From Oscillospiraceae bacterium (GTDB lineage Bacteria; Bacillota; Clostridia; Oscillospirales; Ruminococcaceae): a stretch of 64,000 bases of DNA. This document shows positions 41,806 through 49,555 of this stretch, piece by piece. The stretch covers positions 124,001-188,000 of the forward strand of contig JAKSPJ010000001.1 of assembly GCA_024404915.1 (NCBI GenBank). Direction: 5' to 3'. Below the pieces are notes generated by a model, which was not told where the DNA came from, ran no database searches, and saw nothing but the letters and a program-made list of their open reading frames with translations. Numbering within the stretch: the first letter of the stretch is position 1; each line of letters opens with the position of its first letter. Both the position numbers and the translations under genes were made by a program.

Positions 41806-43689
41806 TTACGGAGCAAGCTCCTCGGCTGTAATCATGCGTGCAACAAAGCGCAGAATTTTCACAACATCCTGTGAATTCAGTTTGCCGTCTCCTGTTACAT
41901 CTGCATTCAGCTTTCCTTCTGATGAGACTTCCGCCGTTTTATCCTCAGCCACATAACGGCTGAGAAGCACAGCGTCGGCAACATCCACGGTAGTATCGCA
42001 GTTCGTATTGCCCCAGTCTGCTTGCCTGGCAGACACAGAAGTGGTTGTCTTCGGTGCAGCAGTTGTGGTGGCAGCTGTTGTTGCGGTGCTTTCAACAGGC
42101 TTCTTTGTTGTGGTAACAGCCGGCTGATCGGTTGTTGTCGGAATGATATCCACCCCATTGCCTTCGCCGCCCTGGGACTTCTTTCCGCCGTCCAGGTTGG
42201 AGCCCTCTGTAGAAGCGTAGCTCTTATAGAACTCTGTAAGGGAAAGACCTGTGTTATTGACGCCCAGAGGACGCTGGTGATCCAGACCAATGTACTTTCC
42301 GCTGACAGAAGTCTGCCACAGCGCTTCCTCAAACAGTGCATACTTGTTTTCTTCCCACACTGCAGAGGTCTTCTGTGCTTCTCTGTCCATGTTGAAACCG
42401 GACCACAGTCCGCCTGTATCACCGGAGTTGGTATTCAGGCACCAGAATGTGTGATTGATATGATGGTTAATCATGTAGTCACGGAGCAGTGTCATCCATT
42501 TCTGGTTGTCACCGGCATCCATATGGCCGCCCCATTCGCCAATCAGTTCCGGCGCAATGTCCTCGGCATTGATATATGCCCATGTGTCATACCAGTAATC
42601 ATCCAGCAGTGTCTGCTCTGTAAAGTCCTTTGCAAACCATGTCTGGTCGTAAACAGAAGGGCCGTAGTCATGCGGGGAATATACAATCTGTGATGTGCCC
42701 TGCTTCGGAACAATCGGATATTCACGGGCACCACGGAAGTTTCCGCCCCACCATGCACCGATATACGGAGAATTATCTCTTCTGTCAGGCATGCCCCAGT
42801 AGTCGCCTGCCATTGCACCGCTCATGGACTGCTCAACGCCCTCAATAAAAATCAGTGCATGGGGGTTCACATCCAGAATGGCCTCTGCACACTTTGTTGC
42901 AGCATATGCCCAGTTATTTTCATCGGTGGAGCCATCCCATTTTGCAGCTTCGTCACCCTCCTGGCCCTTACCATGGGGCTCGTTCTTCAGGTCAAAACCA
43001 ATCAGTGTATCGTCATTCTTGTATTTATCAGCCATCCATGCCAAAGATTCAATCCAAGACTCTGTGGTAACACCGGCCTTTCCATACCACAGATTGTAGT
43101 TGTGACCACTGTTATCCGTATGGGGGCTATGGATATCAATAAATGCCTTAATGCCGTACTTTTTGCACTTGCCCAGAATGACATCAAAGATTTCTTCGGA
43201 ATTCTTCACCGTCTTTCCGTCTTCCTTGACAAAATCGATATTGATTTTTCCATAGGTGCCTGCCTTGATAATGCCGCCGTTGCCGTCATCCTGATCCACC
43301 GGAGGATTATAGGATGCCTGGACGCTTCCCACAGGGTTCGGCTTGCCATTCATCCAGGAGAGAATCAGTTCTGTGGAAATAGGGAAACGAATAACATTAA
43401 TGCCGCGGTCTGCAACCTCACTGAGCAGATCGTCGCAGTCCGCAGACCACAGATAATGAGGCAGTGCCTCATTACAGTTCAGGCCAAACCAGTTTGCGCC
43501 GGTCAGCCAGACTTCATTGCCGTCCTTGTCATAAAGGCGGCTTCCCTCTGCATGAAGCCAGTCGTCATTGCCGTCATCCAAAGCATAGGATGTGATGGTG
43601 TCACCGCCGATACTGCCAGCATAGCCATTCGTACCGGCAATGGTGATGAGTGCTGCCAACCCGATGGACAGCAGGTGTCTGTGTTTCAT
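41806..43689 (-). CDS. GH5 endoglucanase with dockerin (copy A)
   Basis: 627 residues: signal peptide (about 1-24), a catalytic GH5 domain (about 42-490; RGINVIRFPIS, acid/base Glu237 in FDLKNEPHG, nucleophile Glu385 in LIGEWGGH), a Ser/Thr/Ala linker (about 510-560) and a type-I dockerin (about 563-625; NTNCDTTVDVADAVLLSRY and NADVTGDGKLNSQDVVKILR). It would cleave beta-1,4-glucan such as cellulose or beta-glucan from the cellulosome. GAGGGG lies 8 nt before the ATG. It is a tandem paralogue of the next gene upstream, with which it shares long identical blocks, such as DYGPSVYDQ and FTEQTLLDDYWYDTW. Confidence 0.94.
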   Translation of the reverse strand: MKHRHLLSIGLAALITIAGTNGYAGSIGGDTITSYALDDGNDDWLHAEGSRLYDKDGNEVWLTGANWFGLNCNEALPHYLWSADCDDLLSEVADRGINVIRFPISTELILSWMNGKPNPVGSVQASYNPPVDQDDGNGGIIKAGTYGKINIDFVKEDGKTVKNSEEIFDVILGKCKKYGIKAFIDIHSPHTDNSGHNYNLWYGKAGVTTESWIESLAWMADKYKNDDTLIGFDLKNEPHGKGQEGDEAAKWDGSTDENNWAYAATKCAEAILDVNPHALIFIEGVEQSMSGAMAGDYWGMPDRRDNSPYIGAWWGGNFRGAREYPIVPKQGTSQIVYSPHDYGPSVYDQTWFAKDFTEQTLLDDYWYDTWAYINAEDIAPELIGEWGGHMDAGDNQKWMTLLRDYMINHHINHTFWCLNTNSGDTGGLWSGFNMDREAQKTSAVWEENKYALFEEALWQTSVSGKYIGLDHQRPLGVNNTGLSLTEFYKSYASTEGSNLDGGKKSQGGEGNGVDIIPTTTDQPAVTTTKKPVESTATTAATTTAAPKTTTSVSARQADWGNTNCDTTVDVADAVLLSRYVAEDKTAEVSSEGKLNADVTGDGKLNSQDVVKILRFVARMITAEELAP

Positions 43690-43728
43690 AATGATTACCC
43701 CTCTCGTTTTTGCATAATGCTTATATTA

Positions 43729-43776
43729 CGCTGAAACAGAACTCAGTACCCATTCCTGTTTCAGCGCTGAAACCTG
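43729..43776. promoter_or_regulatory. Operator-like repeats upstream of GH5 copy A
   Basis: Three GTTTCAGC half-sites: CGCTGAAACAG (43729-43739), CTGTTTCAGCG (43756-43766) and the overlapping GCTGAAACC (43766-43774). The last two form a perfect 14-bp palindrome TTTCAGCGCTGAAA (43759-43772). They lie 40-90 nt before the start codon and could bind a cellulase regulator, or pair in the mRNA. No obvious -35 is seen; TAATAT (minus strand) near 43722-43727 is a possible -10. Confidence 0.5.
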
Positions 43777-43789
43777 ACATTCATGGAAA

Positions 43790-43835
43790 ACCGCACAAAG
43801 TAATCCTTTTGCTGTGCTGCATTGCTTTGTGCGGT
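43790..43835 (-). terminator. Terminator of GH5 copy B
   Basis: ACCGCACAAAG pairs with CTTTGTGCGGT across a 24-nt loop; on the minus strand TTTTCC follows. A related hairpin, ACCGCACA...TGTGCGGT, lies in the leader of the DUF1292 gene at 47565-47611. Confidence 0.75.
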
Positions 43836-43852
43836 GTATCCCAAATCATTTG

Positions 43853-45670
43853 TTACAGTTTTTCAATCAGTCGTGCAACGAACTTCAGAATCTGAATTGT
43901 ATCGCCGTTTCCGACTTTTCCGTCTCTGTCCACTTCTGCATTCATCATACCTGCTTCAGAAATCTTTGCGCCGGCATCTTCTGAAATAAAGCGTGCCAGC
44001 AAAACTGCATCTGAAACATCGACATCGCCGTCGCAGTTCACATCACCGAGTTTTGCTGCGGCAGAAGCTTTCTGTGTTGTAACGGTGGTTGTTGTGGTGG
44101 TTGTCGCCTTTGCAGTAGTTGTTACCGTAGTCTGAGCAGCACCGGGCGTCGTGGTATCCGGTGAAATAGTCGCCTTTTTGCCGCCGTCCAGATTGGAGGA
44201 TGCGCCGGAAGCATAAAACTCTGTCAAAGTCAGACCATTCTTGCCAAGCGGTGTCTGATGATCCAGACCGATATATTTGCCGCTGTCCGTCTGCCACAGG
44301 GACTCCTCAAACAGGGCATACTTATTATCATCCCATTCAGAGAATGTTGCATTCAGCAGACCGCCTGTATCGCCGGAATTCGGATTCAGGCACCAGAATG
44401 TATGGTTGATATGGTGGTTAATCATATAGTCACGAAGCAATGTCATCCATTTCTGGTTTTTGCCGTCATCCATATGACCGCCCCATTCTCCAATCAGAAG
44501 CGGGGCAATATCCTCTTCGTTGATATAGGACCATGTATCATACCAATAGTCATCCAGCAGTGTCTGCTCTGTAAAGTCCTTTGCAAACCATGACTGGTCA
44601 TAAACAGAAGGACCATAGTCGTGAGGTGAGTACACAATCTGACTCGTTCCGCTCTTCGGAGTAACAGGATACTCACGGACACCACGGAGATTTCCGCCCC
44701 ACCATGCGCCATACCAGGCAGCATTTTCAGCAGTTGCATTCCATACATCAGGTGTATCATAGGTATAGCCCTTTTCTGTCATGGGATACTGCTCAACGCC
44801 CTCAATCAGAATCAAGGCGTTGGGATTCACTGCCAGAATGGAATTTGCACACTGCTCAGCGGAATATTTCCAGTTGTTTTCCAGCTCTGTATCATCCCAT
44901 CTGGCAATATCAGACGGGCAGGTACTGCCAGAATAGCCACGCTTGCCATGTGGCTCATTCTTCAGGTCATATGCAAGCAGTGTATCGTCGTTGGCATATT
45001 TCTTTGCCAGCCATGTCAAAGAGTCAATCCAGTCATTCCATGTAACAGGTGTTCCCTGATCTCCCTGCTTTTCCTTGATACATGCCATATCTTCTGCGGT
45101 CTTGCTGGACTCTTCGTAATACCAGAGTTCGTAGTTATGGCCGGAGTTATGGGAAGCAGGGCTGTGAACGTCTACGAAAGCCTTGATGCCGTATTTTTTG
45201 CACTTCTGCATAATCACGTCGAAGATTTCCATACTGTTCATCTCCGTGCCGTCATCGTGGCAGAAATCCGGATTAAAGCTGTAGCCGTCTGTCTTTTTCG
45301 GATTCAGTCCCTCCGCTTTATAGGGATTGCCGTTCATCCAGGAAATCAGCAATTCAGAAGAAATCGGGAAACGAATAATATTGATGCCACGGTCAGCGAC
45401 CTGTGAAAGCAGCACGTCAATATCTGCGCTCCAGAGTCCATGCGGAAAGTTTTCAGTACAGTTCATACCGAACCAGTTTGCGCCGGTCAGCCAGACTTCT
45501 CTGCCATCCTTGTCATAAAGACGGCTTCCCACAGCATGCAGCCAGTCGTCTGACGTATCATCTGCTGCGGAAACAGACATCTGCGCCTGTTCCATGTGCA
45601 TCGGTGCGGTTGTAGCCGCTGCAGCTACAAGTGCTGCCAAAGAAAAAGACAGCAAGGTCTTGTGCTTCAT
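43853..45670 (-). CDS. GH5 endoglucanase with dockerin (copy B)
   Basis: 605 residues: signal peptide (about 1-35, ASA-type end at SVSAADD), GH5 domain (about 40-490; acid/base Glu239 in YDLKNEPHG, nucleophile Glu395 in LIGEWGGH), Thr-rich linker (about 505-535) and type-I dockerin (about 538-600; GDVNCDGDVDVSDAVLLARF, NAEVDRDGKVGNGDTI). Closely related to copy A but with an extra loop of about 25 residues near positions 190-215 (AEDMACIKEKQGDQG) and a different C-terminal region. The longer frame starts upstream; ATG 45670 has GAGGGGG at 8 nt. The two copies are separate transcription units with a terminator between them. Confidence 0.94.
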   Translation of the reverse strand: MKHKTLLSFSLAALVAAAATTAPMHMEQAQMSVSAADDTSDDWLHAVGSRLYDKDGREVWLTGANWFGMNCTENFPHGLWSADIDVLLSQVADRGINIIRFPISSELLISWMNGNPYKAEGLNPKKTDGYSFNPDFCHDDGTEMNSMEIFDVIMQKCKKYGIKAFVDVHSPASHNSGHNYELWYYEESSKTAEDMACIKEKQGDQGTPVTWNDWIDSLTWLAKKYANDDTLLAYDLKNEPHGKRGYSGSTCPSDIARWDDTELENNWKYSAEQCANSILAVNPNALILIEGVEQYPMTEKGYTYDTPDVWNATAENAAWYGAWWGGNLRGVREYPVTPKSGTSQIVYSPHDYGPSVYDQSWFAKDFTEQTLLDDYWYDTWSYINEEDIAPLLIGEWGGHMDDGKNQKWMTLLRDYMINHHINHTFWCLNPNSGDTGGLLNATFSEWDDNKYALFEESLWQTDSGKYIGLDHQTPLGKNGLTLTEFYASGASSNLDGGKKATISPDTTTPGAAQTTVTTTAKATTTTTTTVTTQKASAAAKLGDVNCDGDVDVSDAVLLARFISEDAGAKISEAGMMNAEVDRDGKVGNGDTIQILKFVARLIEKL

Positions 45671-45787
45671 GATAAATTCCCCCTCAAGAATCATTTACTC
45701 GTGCGGTACACACGAAATATCATTACGGTGCCATCAGAATTCCCTCAAATTCTGAATGCCGTGCGAACCATGATATTATTACCCGTA
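45671..45787. other. Leader region of GH5 copy B
   Basis: A short gap with an inverted repeat TCAGAATT...AATTCTGA (45734-45755). No clear sigma-A promoter is seen, so transcription could also continue from the SseB-like gene upstream. Confidence 0.4.
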
Positions 45788-46729
45788 TCAGAACAAGCCA
45801 AAACGCTTCTTTTCGTAGAAAGGCTTTTCTGCTGCAACCAGCTCCTTTGCACGAATAGAAGATACTGCCACACAGTCGAAGGGCAAATCGGAATAATCTG
45901 CGCACTCTGTGGAAATTTCGCTGTTGATTGCCTCAATATCAGAATTTTCAGCAGCCTCCAATGCGATCAGCAGGAACCGCTCGCCATGCTCAGAATCTGC
46001 CTTAATGTAGGCCTTCTTGACATCCTTCTGCTTCTTGAGAACACCCTTCAATGCGCCAAGAAGTTCATCTGTAATGGGATTGGTTTCCGGTTCAGCGGAA
46101 GCATTCTGCTCTTTTGCAGCTTCCATTTCTGCCATTGCCTGACGCAGCATATCCTGCTGCTGTGTGCGTGCATAATCCGCAGATTCCGTTGCATTATTGG
46201 ACTGTGTCATGGTGATAGTCTGGGCAGGTGCCTCAGCCTGGGGTGCCTGCTTCGGTGCAGATACCACAATCTGTCCGTCACGATCGCCGATTGCAATAAT
46301 CTGCTGACGTACCAGACAAAGGGCACTGCCGAAAGGATTGATAACCACGCCGCTGATAGGCTCGTTTGCCTTCATGAAACGGTACAGATCCATGAAAGAC
46401 ATCACAGCCACCTGAAAACGCTCACCCGGCTTACGGTTCTTCTTCAGCTCCACTTCATCTGTAAAGGCAGGAACAAAGCGTTCGCCCTTAGGATTGTTCA
46501 TAATCTGGAAAGAAACCCTTGCCTGCACCTGGCCGTTTTCATCGGGTGCCTCATCTTTTTTCTCGATAAGAGCCGGTAACAGATACTTGGCAGCAATTGC
46601 CTCCTTCAGGAAAGCAATTTCATGTTCTCTGAACTTTTGCTCATCGTCACGATTTGCAATATCCAGTTTAAAAGTTGCCATCGCATCCACAAGGTTCGGA
46701 TTCGTAATCGGTTCCATTGGTTCTGCCAT
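45788..46729 (-). CDS. SseB-family protein
   Basis: 313 residues, two-domain SseB layout: an N-terminal SseB domain (about 10-150, NPNLVDAMATF, IMNNPKGERFVPAFTDEVEL, INPFGSALCLVRQQI), a Gln/Ala-rich linker (about 160-225) and an SseB C-terminal domain (about 232-313, KKAYIKADSEHGERFLLIALEA). In E. coli SseB relates to serine tolerance; the Firmicute members are poorly characterised. AGGAGG lies 6 nt before the ATG. Its promoter is at 46779-46807, and no terminator is evident before the GH5 gene. Confidence 0.85.
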   Translation of the reverse strand: MAEPMEPITNPNLVDAMATFKLDIANRDDEQKFREHEIAFLKEAIAAKYLLPALIEKKDEAPDENGQVQARVSFQIMNNPKGERFVPAFTDEVELKKNRKPGERFQVAVMSFMDLYRFMKANEPISGVVINPFGSALCLVRQQIIAIGDRDGQIVVSAPKQAPQAEAPAQTITMTQSNNATESADYARTQQQDMLRQAMAEMEAAKEQNASAEPETNPITDELLGALKGVLKKQKDVKKAYIKADSEHGERFLLIALEAAENSDIEAINSEISTECADYSDLPFDCVAVSSIRAKELVAAEKPFYEKKRFGLF

Positions 46730-46778
46730 GAGAAACCTCCTATAAATATTATTTCGCTGAAAATCAGCGTACGCTTAT

Positions 46779-46807
46779 ATTCTAACATATTTCTGATGAA
46801 AATGCAA
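46779..46807 (-). promoter_or_regulatory. Promoter of the SseB-like gene
   Basis: Minus strand: TTGCAT (46802-46807), 17-nt spacer, TAGAAT (46779-46784) with TG extension; a small hairpin CGCTGA-aaa-TCAGCG (46756-46770) lies in the leader. Confidence 0.65.
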
Positions 46808-46841
46808 TAGATTTTCACGAAATAATCACAAAAACAAATAT

Positions 46842-46875
46842 AAAAAACGGACGAATTCCACATGGAATCCGTCCG
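46842..46875 (-). terminator. Terminator of the probable 6S RNA
   Basis: CGGACG.ATTCC pairs with GGAAT.CGTCCG around a 4-nt loop; on the minus strand TTTTTT follows. Confidence 0.88.
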
Positions 46876-47024
46876 ATTCATCATCACTCTCCGCCTTGCC
46901 GTCGCCTGAGGAATAAAACCCGCTTGAAGCAGGTGGGTATTCGCCTGGGCATCTCATGCTCCCTGCTACCGCCGAGGCGGGAGGTCTGCAATTCTTACAC
47001 AGAGCTAAATTCCCTATTCATAGA
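46842..47024 (-). ncRNA. ssrS: Probable 6S RNA
   Basis: A transcript of about 183 nt in a 460-nt gap, from a promoter at 47031-47059 to a U-tailed terminator. The 5' half CTCCCGCCT (about 46973-46982) pairs with AGGCGGAG (about 46889-46896) near the 3' end. Between them are a GGG-a-GCAT-gag-ATGC-CCC hairpin (about 46947-46964) and a terminal arm ACCC.CCTGCTT-c-AAGC.GGGT (about 46918-46938). The long rod with a central open region, the length, and the 3' half pattern (hairpin, then CAGGCGACGGC) fit 6S RNA, which mimics an open promoter and binds RNA polymerase. Not confirmed by a covariance search. Confidence 0.55.
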
Positions 47025-47030
47025 TGTTGG

Positions 47031-47059
47031 ATTATATCAAATCAGGCTTGCTCGCACAA
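47031..47059 (-). promoter_or_regulatory. Promoter of the probable 6S RNA
   Basis: Minus strand: TTGTGC (47054-47059), 17-nt spacer, TATAAT (47031-47036) with TG extension. Confidence 0.65.
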
Positions 47060-47189
47060 GGCAGAACAATCATTGGTATTAGTATATCACAACCGACATC
47101 AAATGTCAATAGCAAAGATAACTAATTTATTTCTTCAATTTTTGATAACTTTCACAGATATTATCAAAAAGCGCAAAACGATTAACGGA

Positions 47190-47516
47190 TTACTCCTCGT
47201 CCTCTTCTTCCTCATCCAGACGTGCGATGAACAAGTCAGCGATACGCTCATACTCTTCGTCGCTCTCGATGGGTTCCAGAATCTCATTGCCCTCATCGTC
47301 TTTCTTTACGCTGAGCACAACCAGCTCCACTTCGCCATTCAGCAATTCAGCAGGATCCTGCACATGGGGAATCAGTGCGAAGTACAGATTGTCGCCTTCA
47401 TTCAGCATATCAATCAGTTCAAACAAAGACTCATTGCCCTCTTCATCCACCAGTGTGTAGAGGTCAGCTTCATCCATCATGTTATCCAGTTCATTCGGTG
47501 TTACTTGATCAGCCAT
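47190..47516 (-). CDS. DUF1292 family protein
   Basis: 108 residues, strongly acidic. It matches the DUF1292 (YrzB-like) family: DLYTLVDEEGNESLFELIDML, YFALIPHVQDP, VVLSVKKDDEGNEILEPIES, ending in an acidic tail. The function is unknown; in many Firmicutes the gene lies near ruvX and alaS, but here it stands alone. ATG 47516 has GGAG at about 6 nt; the longer frame is not used. Its promoter is followed by a 5' hairpin. Confidence 0.9.
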   Translation of the reverse strand: MADQVTPNELDNMMDEADLYTLVDEEGNESLFELIDMLNEGDNLYFALIPHVQDPAELLNGEVELVVLSVKKDDEGNEILEPIESDEEYERIADLFIARLDEEEEDEE

Positions 47517-47564
47517 CTTATATACTCCGTTCTCCAGACTATTCTGGTTCGTTTTTGCAATAGG

Positions 47565-47611
47565 CAGCACCGCACAAAGCTTGCTGTATGCACAGCCCTG
47601 TGCGGTACTGC
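47565..47611 (-). promoter_or_regulatory. 5' hairpin of the DUF1292 leader
   Basis: On the minus strand GCAGTACCGCACA pairs with TGTGCGGTGCTGC (13 bp, one U-G), with an inner hairpin GCTGT-gcat-ACAGC. It begins about 6 nt after the predicted transcript start. ACCGCACAAAG words resemble those in the GH5 copy B terminator (43790-43835). Confidence 0.55.
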
Positions 47612-47623
47612 TTACACAATAAT

Positions 47624-47652
47624 ATTTTACTCGATTTTATACGAAATGTCAA
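47624..47652 (-). promoter_or_regulatory. Promoter of the DUF1292 gene
   Basis: Minus strand: TTGACA (47647-47652), 17-nt spacer, TAAAAT (47624-47629). Confidence 0.8.
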
Positions 47653-47698
47653 TATCTATTCCACTGTTGAATTGCACAAAAAAGGCAAGTACAATTTA

Positions 47699-47730
47699 GG
47701 CAACACAGCTGAAATGTTAGCCGTGCTGCC
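47699..47730 (-). terminator. Possible terminator of prfB
   Basis: Minus strand: GGCAGCAC.GC pairs with GC.GTGTTGCC, but the U-run (TTTTTT at about 47678-47683) is some 15 nt further on, so the assignment is tentative. Confidence 0.45.
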
Positions 47731-47767
47731 CTTATTTTACATAATGCATAACAGATTGCTGAAAAAC

Positions 47768-48907
47768 TCAGTCATCTCCTGCAGCTGCGCCTGCCTTCAG
47801 TGTACCATGGGAAAGTGCCTTCAGGTAAGCGTTGATAAAACTATCCAGATCGCCGTCCATAACAGCCTGAACATTACCGTTTTCGCAGCCTGTTCTGTGG
47901 TCCTTTACCAAAGTGTATGGCATGAATACATAGGAGCGAATCTGGCTGCCCCATTCGATTTTCAGCTGGTCACCCTTAATATCGGAAATCTTTTCCAGAT
48001 GCTCACGTTCCTTGATTTCCACAAGCTTTGCACGCAGCATTTTCATACAGTAATCCTTATTCTGGAACTGGCTTCGCTGTGTCTGGCAGGAAACCACAAT
48101 ACCTGTAGGAAGATGCTTCAAACGGACAGCGGAACTTGTCTTGTTGATGTGCTGACCGCCGGCACCACTGGAACGGTACACCTGCATTTCAATATCTTCC
48201 GGGCGAATCTCCACTTCCACGTCATCTGAAAGCTCAGGCATGACTTCCAGAGCCGCAAATGAAGTATGGCGGCGGCCGGAGGAATCAAAGGGAGAAACAC
48301 GCACAAGACGATGCACGCCTGCTTCTGATTTCAGGAAGCCGTAAGCATTTTCGCCCTGAATCATAAAGGAAGCAGATTTTACGCCGGCATCATCACCGTC
48401 CAGCCAGTCCAGCAGATCCACTTTAAAGCCGTGGCTTTCTGCATATTTGTTATACATACGGTACAGCATCTGAGACCAGTCCTGTGCCTCTGTGCCGCCT
48501 GCACCTGCATGCAGTGTCAGAATAGCATTGGAATTGTCATATTCACCTGTCAGCAGAGACTTCAGTTTTTCCTTTGCAAGCTGTTCCTGGAAGCGTTCTG
48601 CATCCGCAATGATTTCCTCGTTGGAGGAATCATCTCCCTCCTCCAGAGACATCTCCAGCAATTCAATGGTATCCTCCAGCAGAGACTGGAGACGCTCAAA
48701 GTTCTCGATTTTTCGTTCCAGAGAATTACAGCGCTGGGTAATTTTCTGTGCCTTTTCATGGTCATCCCAGAATCCGTCATACTCCATCTGAATACGCAAA
48801 TCGTTCAAATCAGCCTTTGCACGTTCAATCTGCAGCACCTCGCCAAGTTCCTTGACCTCGGGCCGTGCATTGATCAGATCCGTGCGGACATTATCCAAAA
48901 GAATCAT
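47768..48907 (-). CDS. prfB: Peptide chain release factor 2
   Basis: 379 residues. It has RF2 hallmarks: the SPF stop-recognition motif (RVSPFDSSGRRHTSFAAL), the catalytic GGQ loop (RSSGAGGQHINKTSSAVRLKH-region) and an RF2-type helical N-terminal domain. It ends peptide synthesis at UGA and UAA. The reading frame is uninterrupted: the programmed +1 frameshift at about codon 25 found in many bacteria is absent, and no UGA follows a CTT slippery codon. ATG 48907 has AAAGGA at 7 nt; the ATG two codons upstream is too close to it. Confidence 0.96.
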   Translation of the reverse strand: MILLDNVRTDLINARPEVKELGEVLQIERAKADLNDLRIQMEYDGFWDDHEKAQKITQRCNSLERKIENFERLQSLLEDTIELLEMSLEEGDDSSNEEIIADAERFQEQLAKEKLKSLLTGEYDNSNAILTLHAGAGGTEAQDWSQMLYRMYNKYAESHGFKVDLLDWLDGDDAGVKSASFMIQGENAYGFLKSEAGVHRLVRVSPFDSSGRRHTSFAALEVMPELSDDVEVEIRPEDIEMQVYRSSGAGGQHINKTSSAVRLKHLPTGIVVSCQTQRSQFQNKDYCMKMLRAKLVEIKEREHLEKISDIKGDQLKIEWGSQIRSYVFMPYTLVKDHRTGCENGNVQAVMDGDLDSFINAYLKALSHGTLKAGAAAGDD

Positions 48908-48948
48908 ATACATTTCCTTTCATGTTTCGTTTTCGCATACACAATACT

Positions 48949-48977
48949 ATTTTAACGTATTTTCACGAATTTGTCAA
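48949..48977 (-). promoter_or_regulatory. Promoter of prfB
   Basis: Minus strand: TTGACA (48972-48977), 17-nt spacer, TAAAAT (48949-48954). The -35 overlaps the last codons of maf, so prfB can be transcribed independently. Confidence 0.75.
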
Positions 48978-49537
48978 GCTATGATTTGCAATTCCTGCAA
49001 TTTGCGTGCCAGACGGGCAATCGGAAGCCCCATAACATTGTAATAATCGCCGTGAATTCCACGAACCAGAAGCGCACCCTGGCCCTGAATACCGTAGGCA
49101 CCTGCTTTATCATAGGGTTCCTTCAGGTCAGCATACTGCTGAATTTCCTTTTCAGAAAGCGCATAGAACTCCACTGCTGTCTGATCAGAAAAGGAGATGG
49201 TACGTCCATCCTTCACAATGGCGACACCTGTTATGACAGAATGGGTACAGCCGGAAAGTCTTTGAAGCGTTTCGATGCAGTCTGCATGATTTTTCGGTTT
49301 GCCGAGAATACGATTGTCAAGAATCACAGTGGTATCTGCACCAATGACAACCGCCTCGGGATATAGCCGTGCAACCGCCTCTGCCTTCCGCTCCGCAAGC
49401 ATTCGCGCCGCTTCTTCCGCATTCGTATCCTGCGGCAGAGATTCATCACATTCTGACACAATAATATCAAAAGGTATGTTCAGTTTTTCAAGCAGTTCTT
49501 TTCGGCGTGGAGAGCCGGAAGCTAAAATCAGATGCAT
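48974..49537 (-). CDS. maf: Maf-family nucleotide pyrophosphatase
   Basis: 187 residues. Maf signature ILASGSPRRKELLEKL at the N-terminus, then AERKAEAVA, VVIGADTTVIL, LGKPKNHADCIETLQRLSG and YNVMGLPIARL. Maf proteins hydrolyse dTTP/UTP and modified nucleotides and are also linked to septum formation. AGGAGG lies 6 nt before the ATG, 18 nt after the antiporter gene, so the two probably form an operon. Confidence 0.94.
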   Translation of the reverse strand: MHLILASGSPRRKELLEKLNIPFDIIVSECDESLPQDTNAEEAARMLAERKAEAVARLYPEAVVIGADTTVILDNRILGKPKNHADCIETLQRLSGCTHSVITGVAIVKDGRTISFSDQTAVEFYALSEKEIQQYADLKEPYDKAGAYGIQGQGALLVRGIHGDYYNVMGLPIARLARKLQELQIIA

Positions 49538-49555
49538 AAAGAACCTCCTGTATAT

